From assembly GCA_945873105.1 (NCBI GenBank), contig CAMCBW010000024.1, forward strand, positions 19,796 to 83,795: 64,000 nt of DNA. The letters run 5' to 3'. The position numbers and the translations under genes are program-made. The notes below the pieces were generated by a model that saw only the letters and a program-made list of their open reading frames with translations, did no database searches and was not told where the DNA came from. This stretch comes from Tangfeifania diversioriginum (GTDB taxonomy: Bacteria; Bacteroidota; Bacteroidia; Bacteroidales; Prolixibacteraceae). Shown in pieces: positions 53,677-61,603 of this stretch. The number at the start of each line of letters is the position of its first letter. Positions within the stretch are counted from its first letter, which is position 1.

Positions 53677-55115
53677 ACTTAAGTATTCCTTATAACCTTG
53701 AATTTGTAAATGTAGTAGCCACCTTTCTCGAAGAGATGGGTGCCTGCTATGGTGCCGATGCTGCTGAAAAGCAACGGTTACGGCTAATTGGCGAGGAAGC
53801 ATTCTCCTTCATCCTTGTTGGTATTCCCGATCAGGATTTCTCCGAAATGTTCCAGTTACGCTGCATGGAGATTGACGACCGATTGTCGTTGTCTTTTTCG
53901 AACCATGGAAGACCCATGAATGTGCGCGAGGTAAAAGATTTTTCGGTCGACGATATGGAAGGCACTGCCGATGGACTTTCCTTAAGACTGCTTCAAGGAC
54001 TTTGCGATCAACTTTTATTTCAGAACCTAGGTCGGGATGGTTGGGAGTTGGACATACAATTCAAATTGAAAAACTTCAAACCTATATTGAGCGGGACAGA
54101 CGAAGCAGGTGAAGTGCTGAAGCCTGGTATTTCAAACGACTTTACCGTCAGACATTCCGAAACCGACGACATTCCCGGAATCATCAACCTTGTATACAAC
54201 ACCTACCGATACACCTACGCCAAGTCGTTTGCCTACAGCAAAGAGCTTTTTCAGGAGGCTATGGACACCGGAAAGATTTTTTCGATGGTAGTAGCTACAG
54301 CCGACCAGAAAATCATTGGTCACCAGGCTATTCTTTTCGAAAGTCCACAGCTTGGTGAAGTTGGAATGGCTATGGTTGATCCAGCATACCGGAAAAGTCG
54401 TGCCTATTTGCTTTTAAAGCGCGACATGAAAGAGGAGGTGATGCAAAAATACCCCAATGTAATTCTCTATATCAAAGCTGTCACCTCCCACAAATCGAGC
54501 CAGGCATTTATGGCAGGGGCATCCATCAGCATGTTGGAGCTTTCGGTATACAACCATGCCTCATTTGTGGGAATGAAGGCTGGCCGCAATCCCCGCGAAA
54601 GTTTGATTTATGGATTCGTTACTTTTTCACCCCATTTGCCATTGAAACCCATTTATATCCCCGAAGAACACCTCGAGATGGTTTCTTCTTTCTTTACAGG
54701 TACGACCATTTCGCTTCAGGTTGAAAAAAATAACGGAACCGTTGCGGATAGGGAATCGGTTTTTGAGGTGAAAGAAAACCCGGAAAACCAACATGCAAAA
54801 CTCTATTTTAGTACCATTGGCAACGACTTTTCCGCAGTACTCAAAAAACAGACGCGATTGCTTCAACAGGACGGCATAATCACCATACATGCGATAGTTC
54901 CTACCCATGAAAACCAGCCTGAAGATTCAGATCGGCTGTTGGCCTCAAACGGCTATTTCTTCAGCGGCATTAAACCCAACGCAAATGGGGAGTGGGATTT
55001 GATTTACACCAACTTGCTGCACCAAAAATTCAATTTCGACGACATTCAGCTATTCAGCCCCAGGGCCGTTGAGTTGTGCAACTACATCAAAGAACAATAT
55101 GAACGTACTGTATGA
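53673..55115 (+). CDS. HATPase-like plus GNAT acetyltransferase fusion, paralogue 2
   Basis: 480 residues, colinear with paralogue 1 over most of its length and clearly a tandem duplicate. The HATPase-like part again has EEAFSF at the N-box, so the lost Asn is shared. The GNAT loop reads VGMAMVDPAYRKSRA, and TSHKSSQAFM is kept. A 36-base stretch (53820-53855) is identical to 52381-52416 in paralogue 1, while the C-terminal third is much more diverged. This suggests gene conversion or strong constraint on the N-terminal domain. It is translationally coupled to the gene before it (ATGA). Both copies look intact, so they may form a heterodimer or act on two substrates. Confidence 0.78.
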   Translation: MNLSIPYNLEFVNVVATFLEEMGACYGADAAEKQRLRLIGEEAFSFILVGIPDQDFSEMFQLRCMEIDDRLSLSFSNHGRPMNVREVKDFSVDDMEGTADGLSLRLLQGLCDQLLFQNLGRDGWELDIQFKLKNFKPILSGTDEAGEVLKPGISNDFTVRHSETDDIPGIINLVYNTYRYTYAKSFAYSKELFQEAMDTGKIFSMVVATADQKIIGHQAILFESPQLGEVGMAMVDPAYRKSRAYLLLKRDMKEEVMQKYPNVILYIKAVTSHKSSQAFMAGASISMLELSVYNHASFVGMKAGRNPRESLIYGFVTFSPHLPLKPIYIPEEHLEMVSSFFTGTTISLQVEKNNGTVADRESVFEVKENPENQHAKLYFSTIGNDFSAVLKKQTRLLQQDGIITIHAIVPTHENQPEDSDRLLASNGYFFSGIKPNANGEWDLIYTNLLHQKFNFDDIQLFSPRAVELCNYIKEQYERTV

Positions 55116-55125
55116 TAACACTCCG

Positions 55126-56790
55126 ATGATCGAACAACTACAAAACTCCGGCAAAAATATTCCCGAAACCCTCGATCAGATTTCACCGGCCGAGCTGTTT
55201 CAATTTTCACAGGAATGTTATCAATTTCCCGAGCTTACTCAGACGCTGATGTTGAAACAGATTCTGGATTGGAGCAAGGATACAGAATTTGGACAGAAAT
55301 ATGGGTTCAGTGAAATCAAAACTGCCGAAGATTTTCAGCATCTCGTCCCAGTTGCAGAATGGGCCGATGTGGAACCTTATTCCGACCGGATGGCCGATGG
55401 CGAAGAGGCTATTCTGTTCCCCGGGAAACCCACCGTTTTAATTGCTACTACAGGCACAACGGGGTACAAATCGAAGCTTATCCCCGAAACCACACAAGGT
55501 GCAATAGCCCGCAACCTTGTAATGAAATTAAGGATAATAGCCACGAACCGCATCTCCCCCGGAATACTGAACCGTGGTTGCATTTTTCCTTTATCCAATA
55601 TACTTCCAGTACAAAGAACTTCGGGTGGAATATCCATCAGTTATGCTTCAGGATTTACCTTAAGCCAAAGTTTGGGTGGTCAACAACCTTTCAAAATGGC
55701 GTTTCCTTATGAAATTCTGGCTGTACGAAATACATTTCTACGCGATTACCTGTTGATGCGTTTTGCCATTCAGCGTACCGATGTGGTGCTCATTGCCGGC
55801 AACAATGTTGGGAGAATGACTGAATTGATCCGGTTTGCCAATGTCCATTCCGAAAGCATCATTCAGGATATAGAAAATGGAACAGTTGCTGGAGCCGGTA
55901 AAATTGATCAGGTTCTGTTGGAAAAACTTGAGCATGCTTTGGTTGCCGATCCGATACGTGCTGCCGGATTGCGACAGATCAAAGAGTCGAAGGGTGGAAT
56001 TTTGCCTTGCGATTATTGGCCTTCACTGGAATTGATGTTATTCTGGCTATCATCATCAGTGGGACAGTACATCAACGATGTAAAGCCACTGATGCCCAAT
56101 ACGACAAAATACTTCGACATGGGCTACGGAGCTAGCGAAGGAAAATTCAATATCCCGTTTGAGCCCAACAATTCCGCAGGCACATTGTCAATTCTCACCG
56201 CTTTTTATGAATTTATTCCTGAAGCAGGAGGGACACCGCTGCTTGTCCACCAGCTCGAAGACCAAAAATGCTATGAATTGGTGATTACCACCTGGGCGGG
56301 TTTGTACCGTTACAACATGAAGGATGTGGTGAAGGTGCAGGGATTCACTGGCAACACGCCCAATATTGTTTTTCAATACAAAAGCAACGATGTTTTGAAC
56401 CTTGCCAACGAGAAGGTTCCTGCATCACAAGTCAATGACGTCATCTGGAAAATGGCTGTCCAAAATGGAATAGAACCGGTTCAAGTGCAGATCTACGCCG
56501 ATATGGAAGAGCGAAGGTACATTTGCTACCTCGAATCGAAGGCGCATTGTTCAGACTTTGATGCCATTGAACTTGCTGAGAAAATTCAGCATGAACTTAC
56601 AGTTTCATCCATAATTTACAACAGGTATTGTGTTGAACAGAAGTTGTTGAAACCACTAACTGTTACCAAGATGAAAAACGGATGGCAGGATTCACTTTAT
56701 GCCGAAAAAATAAAGCAAACCGGTTCATCGTCACAAGTAAAATTGCCCGTGATGATTAAAGATAAACCTTCAACTAACTGGATACTATAA
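55126..56790 (+). CDS. GH3-superfamily acyl-adenylating/amidating enzyme, copy 1
   Basis: From the ATG at 55126 the product is 554 residues; an alternative ATG at 55099 overlaps the previous gene by 17 bases. All three GH3 nucleotide motifs are present: TTGTTGYKSKLIP (about 108-120), YFDMGYGASEGKFN, and TTWAGLYRYNMKDVVKVQGF. GH3 enzymes, best known as plant jasmonate and auxin conjugases, adenylate a carboxylic acid and join it to an amino acid through an amide bond. The bacterial members are little studied. No substrate can be inferred from sequence. It sits ten bases after the GNAT paralogue 2 stop and before a second GH3 gene. Confidence 0.87.
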   Translation: MIEQLQNSGKNIPETLDQISPAELFQFSQECYQFPELTQTLMLKQILDWSKDTEFGQKYGFSEIKTAEDFQHLVPVAEWADVEPYSDRMADGEEAILFPGKPTVLIATTGTTGYKSKLIPETTQGAIARNLVMKLRIIATNRISPGILNRGCIFPLSNILPVQRTSGGISISYASGFTLSQSLGGQQPFKMAFPYEILAVRNTFLRDYLLMRFAIQRTDVVLIAGNNVGRMTELIRFANVHSESIIQDIENGTVAGAGKIDQVLLEKLEHALVADPIRAAGLRQIKESKGGILPCDYWPSLELMLFWLSSSVGQYINDVKPLMPNTTKYFDMGYGASEGKFNIPFEPNNSAGTLSILTAFYEFIPEAGGTPLLVHQLEDQKCYELVITTWAGLYRYNMKDVVKVQGFTGNTPNIVFQYKSNDVLNLANEKVPASQVNDVIWKMAVQNGIEPVQVQIYADMEERRYICYLESKAHCSDFDAIELAEKIQHELTVSSIIYNRYCVEQKLLKPLTVTKMKNGWQDSLYAEKIKQTGSSSQVKLPVMIKDKPSTNWIL

Positions 56791-56808
56791 CAATTCATAA
56801 AACCCGAA

Positions 56809-58479
56809 ATGACTGAGAAATTCATTGAGCAACCGGAACTGGAAAAAAAGAGCATTCCTGAAGAGTTATTGGGAATGCCCGATGCCGATTTTATGCGTTT
56901 AGCCATGACTGGTTTCTCCGATCCGGCTGAAGTACAGAAAAAGGTTTTGAAACAGATATTGAGCACATCGCAGGAAACTGAAATTGGGAAAAAATACAAA
57001 TTTGCCGACATCAATTCTGTTGAAGATTTTCAAAAACAAATACCTATTAAGGAATGGAGCGATGTAGAACCCTTTTCCGAACGAATGGCTGATGGAGAAA
57101 CCGATCTGCTTTTTCCGGGCATGACCAAACAGTTTGTATTGACAAGTGGCACCACCGGGAACTCATCGAAAATGGTTCCAGAAAGTGAAACGGGTTCATT
57201 GGCCAAACAGGTTGTGTCGCGTTTCCGAAGGATGCAGTTGATCCGTAACTTACCACATTTCGACAAAACGGGCTATGTGCTTCCTCTTTCCAATGTATCG
57301 ATGCAACCGCCAACGAAGGCAGGAATTCCGGTAGGTTTTGCTTCCGGAATAGCCTTGAAAAACAGTATGGGTGAAAAGCAAATGATACGAATGGCCTTTC
57401 CGATGGATGTTCTTCTAAACAAAAATACCGATACGCGCGATTACCTTCTTCTCCGGTTTGCATTGCAGAAACGAAACGTGGTAATGGTGGTTGGGAACAA
57501 TGCCGGGCGGTTTAGTCAGCTGGCTTCAATTGCTTCGCTGCGTGCACCAGATATTATCAACGACATAGAAAATGGTACGGTTCAGGGTGCAACGGAGATC
57601 GATCCGTTGGTGCTTGAAACTATCAACCCGCAACTTGCTCCCGATCCTGAACGTGCCACTGAACTCCGACAAATTCTGGACAGAACCGGCGACCTTCAGC
57701 CCAAAGAGTATTGGCCCAACATGCAATTGATGGCCTTCTGGCTTTCGGCTTCAGTGGGGCATTATATCAAGGATGTGAAGCCTCTGGTTTCGGAAAAAGT
57801 TGCTTTCTTCGATGCAGGTTACGGTTCCAGCGAGGTTCGGATCAACGTTCCCACACAACCCAATAATGCGTCAGGAACTTTGTCTATCTACACCGCCTTT
57901 TATGAATTTATTCCTGAAAGTGGGGGAACTCCTCTGCTTGCCCATCAATTGGAAGACGGGAAAATGTATGAACTCGTTGTGACCACATGGTCGGGGTTGT
58001 ACCGTTACAACATGAAGGATATGGTAAAGGTGGAAGGTTTTACGGGCAGCACACCCAACATTGTTTTTGCCTACAAAAGCGGTGAGATACTGAATATTGC
58101 CGAAGAGAAAGTCCCGGCAAGTTTGGTTGCCAATTCCATCAGGCAAGTTGCAGTGCCGATGGGTGTTGATGTCATACAAATTCAGGTCTATCCCAATCAG
58201 GAGGATCGAACGTATTACTGCTATCTCGAAGCAACTTCAGACTTTGATTCCGGCAAACTTTCAGAACTGGCACACCTACAACTTTCAAAAAACAGTTTCT
58301 CTTTCGAGGTGTTTTGTAATCAGCAAAAGATGATCAAACCATTGCAAATTGTTCCGATGAAAGCCGGCTGGCAGCAGTGGCTCTCTGCCGATCGGATTCA
58401 AAAAACAGGATCGGCCACACAAGTGAAACTACCGGTAATGGTTAAGGAAGAAGCAAATTCAGAATGGATAAAAAAATAA
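56809..58479 (+). CDS. GH3-superfamily acyl-adenylating/amidating enzyme, copy 2
   Basis: A 556-residue GH3 protein, tandem duplicate of the gene before it (18-base gap). The motifs are TSGTTGNSSKMVP (from about 112), DAGYGSSEVRIN, and TTWSGLYRYNMKDMVKVEGF. The ATP-binding motifs are intact in both copies. The acid-binding region differs more between the copies (for example ISYASGFTLSQSLGG against VGFASGIALKNSMGE), which fits two different acyl or amine substrates. Its end overlaps the ATP-grasp gene by 16 bases. Confidence 0.87.
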   Translation: MTEKFIEQPELEKKSIPEELLGMPDADFMRLAMTGFSDPAEVQKKVLKQILSTSQETEIGKKYKFADINSVEDFQKQIPIKEWSDVEPFSERMADGETDLLFPGMTKQFVLTSGTTGNSSKMVPESETGSLAKQVVSRFRRMQLIRNLPHFDKTGYVLPLSNVSMQPPTKAGIPVGFASGIALKNSMGEKQMIRMAFPMDVLLNKNTDTRDYLLLRFALQKRNVVMVVGNNAGRFSQLASIASLRAPDIINDIENGTVQGATEIDPLVLETINPQLAPDPERATELRQILDRTGDLQPKEYWPNMQLMAFWLSASVGHYIKDVKPLVSEKVAFFDAGYGSSEVRINVPTQPNNASGTLSIYTAFYEFIPESGGTPLLAHQLEDGKMYELVVTTWSGLYRYNMKDMVKVEGFTGSTPNIVFAYKSGEILNIAEEKVPASLVANSIRQVAVPMGVDVIQIQVYPNQEDRTYYCYLEATSDFDSGKLSELAHLQLSKNSFSFEVFCNQQKMIKPLQIVPMKAGWQQWLSADRIQKTGSATQVKLPVMVKEEANSEWIKK

Positions 58480-59393
58480 TAGATATGCTAACAGGTTGGA
58501 TTGTATCGGATAAAAAGGCGGGAGATGGATATTTCACGACCGAAGATTTGGGCAAAATGAAGAACCTGCCCTTTGCCCTGGAGTTTGTAAACATGATGGA
58601 AATTGATCTGGAGGTATCCTCCGATAAAAGAGATCAAATTCGGGTAGCGGGCAATTACAAACCTTTGCCTGATTTTGCCCTTTGCATATTCGAAGCAGGG
58701 GTTGGTTATTTCCATTTTGCGTTACTGCGGCAGCTTGAAATGCTCGATGTTTTTTCATTGCATAAAGCGGAGAATCTTGCCGGATCGCGCGACAAATTTC
58801 TTTCGTACCAAAAATTCCTTAAAGCGGGAATCCCTGTGGCCAAAACCCTGCTTTTTACCCTCAATACCGATATCGACTGGGTAGTTGAACGCATAGGTTT
58901 TCCCATGGTAATAAAACTTCCCGATGGGTCAAAAGGAGAAGGGGTTTGCCTGGTAAAAAGCAAATCGGAATTGAAGAATATCCAGGATCTATATTGCAAA
59001 AACAGCAAACATGAGCTGCTTGCTCAGGAGTTTATTGCCACCAGCAAAGGACGTGATGTGCGGATAACCATGTGCGATGGCAATGTGGTGTTTGGTGTGT
59101 TGCGTGACAACTCGAAAGGAGAAGATTTCCGCTCTAACATATCGGTGGGCGGTGATGGCGTTTATTGGGAACCCGATGAGGAGGCCATCCGCATTGCCAA
59201 AGAGGTGGTAAAAGTGATGGACATGAAGCTGTGTGGTGTTGACCTTCTGTTTGGCGAAAACGGCTACATTGTTGGAGAAATCAACTCCATGCCCGGATGT
59301 CTGCACATTGTTTACGAGGGTAAATCGAACCTTCAACGTTTGCTTGAAGCGATCTACCGTGCCGTTGTAAAGTACGTAGGCAATGGTAAGTAA
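58464..59393 (+). CDS. RimK-like ATP-grasp ligase
   Basis: A 309-residue ATP-grasp enzyme that starts inside the preceding GH3 gene (ATG GAT AAA AAA). Features are the SRDKFLSYQKFLKAGIPVAKT lid/entry, the Gly-rich loop LPDGSKGEGVCLV, the QEFIATSKGRDVRI strand and the Mg-binding GEINSMPG near the C-terminus. The last resembles RimK and LysX, which add Glu or amino-adipate type residues through an acyl-phosphate. In this operon it could add an amino acid to a product of the GH3 enzymes. Its stop is overlapped by the transporter start (11 bases). Confidence 0.86.
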   Translation: MDKKIIDMLTGWIVSDKKAGDGYFTTEDLGKMKNLPFALEFVNMMEIDLEVSSDKRDQIRVAGNYKPLPDFALCIFEAGVGYFHFALLRQLEMLDVFSLHKAENLAGSRDKFLSYQKFLKAGIPVAKTLLFTLNTDIDWVVERIGFPMVIKLPDGSKGEGVCLVKSKSELKNIQDLYCKNSKHELLAQEFIATSKGRDVRITMCDGNVVFGVLRDNSKGEDFRSNISVGGDGVYWEPDEEAIRIAKEVVKVMDMKLCGVDLLFGENGYIVGEINSMPGCLHIVYEGKSNLQRLLEAIYRAVVKYVGNGK

Positions 59394-60624
59394 AAGGCAC
59401 ATTTCGCAAGGGGTAGTCGCGGCAATAATACTGGCGATAGTGCTGGTAACCCGTATGGGCGGCAATATTCTGATCCCTTCCATTCCCTCCATTGCGGGTG
59501 AATTTGGGATTGATAATTCCCGTGCAACCCTGAATATCAACCTTTATTCCATTGTACTTGCCCTCAGCTTCGCTTTTTTTGGCCCCATAACCGATGTTGT
59601 TAAAAGCCGGACGCTCTTGCTGATTGGTTCAGTGCTTTGCGCAATCAGTCATCTGATTTGCGGGTTGGCAGTTAACATCCTTATGATCGACTTTGGAAGG
59701 GTATTGCTTGCAGCTGGCAGTTCGCTCATCATTATTACATCTCAAACCTGGATTGGAAACCGCTCAGGGAAAGAGGATATGCTTCGCCGGCTGGCATGGT
59801 TTTCTATGTTGGTAAGCCTGGCTCCCATGCTGGCCCCAGTACTTGGAGGATACATTACCGATCATTTTTCGTGGCGTTGGAATTTTAGATTGATGTTGAT
59901 TTTAAGCCTTGTAGTGATATTTGTCATCGTATTCATAAAAAGCAGAAAAGATAACCAGCAAACCAAAGAAACCCCGCTGAATCCAATCAACCTGCTGAAA
60001 ACTTATCAGGATGTCATCGTGCACACGCCACTCATTGCCATTAGCTCGATAGTTTTTGCATTGTTTATGCTGCAAGGTGCCTTTTTTGCATTCTCCTCTT
60101 TTTTATTTATCAACGAACTGGGCTACTCTGCGGTGCAATACGGGTTTGTTAGCTTGTTTCTGGTTGGAGGATTGTTTCTTGGGCGGATACCTACCATCTT
60201 TCTGGCAAAACGGTTCAGCATCCGAACGGTGATGTTGATAAACACCATGCTGGTGTTCCTTGCACTGGGCGGAAGTCTGCTCTTTTTTGAAGTTGAAAAG
60301 CATCATACTGTGATAGAGATCGTGGCATTAATGACCCTGATGTGTTTCGGGTTTAGCGGGCTTTCAGTGCTGAGCGTTCGAAACAATATGCTCATCGACC
60401 CGCTACGAAAAGGTACGTTATCAGGCTTGTACAGTTTCTTGTGCCATATAAGCGGTTGGTTGGGAATTTTGATTACACAGCTGTTGTTTCATTTTAAACT
60501 GAGTTCAATTTCGGTCTATAACCATTTTCTGGTACTTACCATGGTACTGATTACCATCGGGATAATTGTGTTTTGGAGAACGTATCCACGGGTGAAAGCT
60601 GTTTTGGAAAACAATTCGAAGTAA
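59383..60624 (+). CDS. MFS transporter of the drug:H+ antiporter (Bcr/CflA-like) type
   Basis: A 413-residue protein with 12 hydrophobic helices. Helix 1 carries GGNILIPSIPSIAGEFG and the loop after helix 2 carries GPITDVVKSRTLLLIGS, the motif A of the family. It is closest in layout to the Bcr/CflA multidrug exporters. As the last gene of the operon, overlapping the ligase gene by 11 bases, it most likely exports the product made by the upstream enzymes or gives self-resistance to it. The 3' side holds no recognisable terminator. Confidence 0.9.
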   Translation: MVSKRHISQGVVAAIILAIVLVTRMGGNILIPSIPSIAGEFGIDNSRATLNINLYSIVLALSFAFFGPITDVVKSRTLLLIGSVLCAISHLICGLAVNILMIDFGRVLLAAGSSLIIITSQTWIGNRSGKEDMLRRLAWFSMLVSLAPMLAPVLGGYITDHFSWRWNFRLMLILSLVVIFVIVFIKSRKDNQQTKETPLNPINLLKTYQDVIVHTPLIAISSIVFALFMLQGAFFAFSSFLFINELGYSAVQYGFVSLFLVGGLFLGRIPTIFLAKRFSIRTVMLINTMLVFLALGGSLLFFEVEKHHTVIEIVALMTLMCFGFSGLSVLSVRNNMLIDPLRKGTLSGLYSFLCHISGWLGILITQLLFHFKLSSISVYNHFLVLTMVLITIGIIVFWRTYPRVKAVLENNSK

Positions 60625-60707
60625 TTATTCGCATATGGGGCATAAAAGGAAAATAGCGGTAGTGCTGGGCTACTTTTTGAGCCGGAACTTCCCGGTGTTC
60701 CTGTCTG

Positions 60708-61424
60708 CTAAAGCTTTCTGATCTTTATATTCCTGAACCAAACCTCACTACCGTGATCCTGCAAAAGGATCAGACCCTGTTCATGCAGCCCAAAGCCTGG
60801 GGTATCCTTGAATTTGCTTTTGGCAACCCGTTCGGCAAAGTCTTTGCTGCTACGCACATAATCAGCGACCTTTTCCCCGTTTAGCCAATGCACTACATGC
60901 ATGCCATAAGAGGTTACCCTGCTGCTGTTCCACTCGCCCACCGGTTTCGACTTTTTGTAGATGGAGGGTGGATACAGCTCATAGGCTGCCCCATTGGTAT
61001 GAAAATCGTTGGGTTGCATTTTTCCCTCTTTCATCCAGGGATGGGCAACATCGTCCAGCATCTGGTATTCGATGCCCAAGGCATCCTTCCCATCCTCCTT
61101 GACAAAATACTTGACCCCGCTGTTTCCACCGGCATCGATCATTTTCCACTCCCAAACCAGGTCAAAATTGCCATATTCATCCCTGGAAACAAGACTTCCA
61201 CCGCCTCCGGAAACCAGACATCCATCCATAACCTTCCATCCGGATGTTGGGAAACCGGATTTGTTGGCACTTCGCCACTGGTCGGGATTGGCACCATCAA
61301 ACAGGAGTTGCCACCCTTGTTTCAGCTCTTTTTTGGAAAGTGTATTGTTGGCGATTTTTTGCTGTTTCTGGGCTGTACAGCCAAACAAAACAGTCAGTAT
61401 CAAGCAGAGAAAAAGGTTCTTCAT
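60708..61424 (-). CDS. DUF1080/3-keto-disaccharide hydrolase-type lipoprotein
   Basis: From the ATG at 61424 the product is 238 residues with a lipoprotein signal (TVLFGC, Cys16). It is a single beta-sandwich of the DUF1080 type (GWQLLFDGANPDQWRSAN, GGNSGVKYFV, EYQMLDD, RVTSYGMHVVHWLNGEKVADY, ILLQDHGSEVWFRNIKI). Such proteins bind or hydrolyse 3-keto-glycosides with Gfo/Idh/MocA dehydrogenases and sugar isomerases as partners. Members of both partner families occur elsewhere in the window but not next to it. It converges with the MFS operon. Confidence 0.88.
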   Translation of the reverse strand: MKNLFLCLILTVLFGCTAQKQQKIANNTLSKKELKQGWQLLFDGANPDQWRSANKSGFPTSGWKVMDGCLVSGGGGSLVSRDEYGNFDLVWEWKMIDAGGNSGVKYFVKEDGKDALGIEYQMLDDVAHPWMKEGKMQPNDFHTNGAAYELYPPSIYKKSKPVGEWNSSRVTSYGMHVVHWLNGEKVADYVRSSKDFAERVAKSKFKDTPGFGLHEQGLILLQDHGSEVWFRNIKIRKL

Positions 61425-61468
61425 AATATTTCTCAATTAAATGTAATTCAGTGAAAACTGTCGTATTT

Positions 61469-61570
61469 TTTAAACGCAGAGAACCGCAAAGATTTAACGC
61501 TAAGTTCGCAAAGAATTTTCAATTTTACTCTCTGCGGTTCTTTGCGGATTCTCAACGTTCTCTGCGTTTA
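61469..61570. repeat. Inverted AAACGCAGAGAACCGCAAAG element
   Basis: The left arm (61471-61513) contains AAACGCAGAGAACCGCAAAG and a degenerate second unit. The right arm (61528-61570) contains CTCTGCGGTTCTTTGCGGAT and TTCTCTGCGTTTA, its complement. It lies between two same-strand genes on the minus strand and could form a hairpin of about 40 bp. Repeats of this type are scattered in many Bacteroidota genomes. Confidence 0.75.
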
Positions 61571-61603
61571 ATATTTCATCCATTACAACACTTTAATCAT
61601 CTG

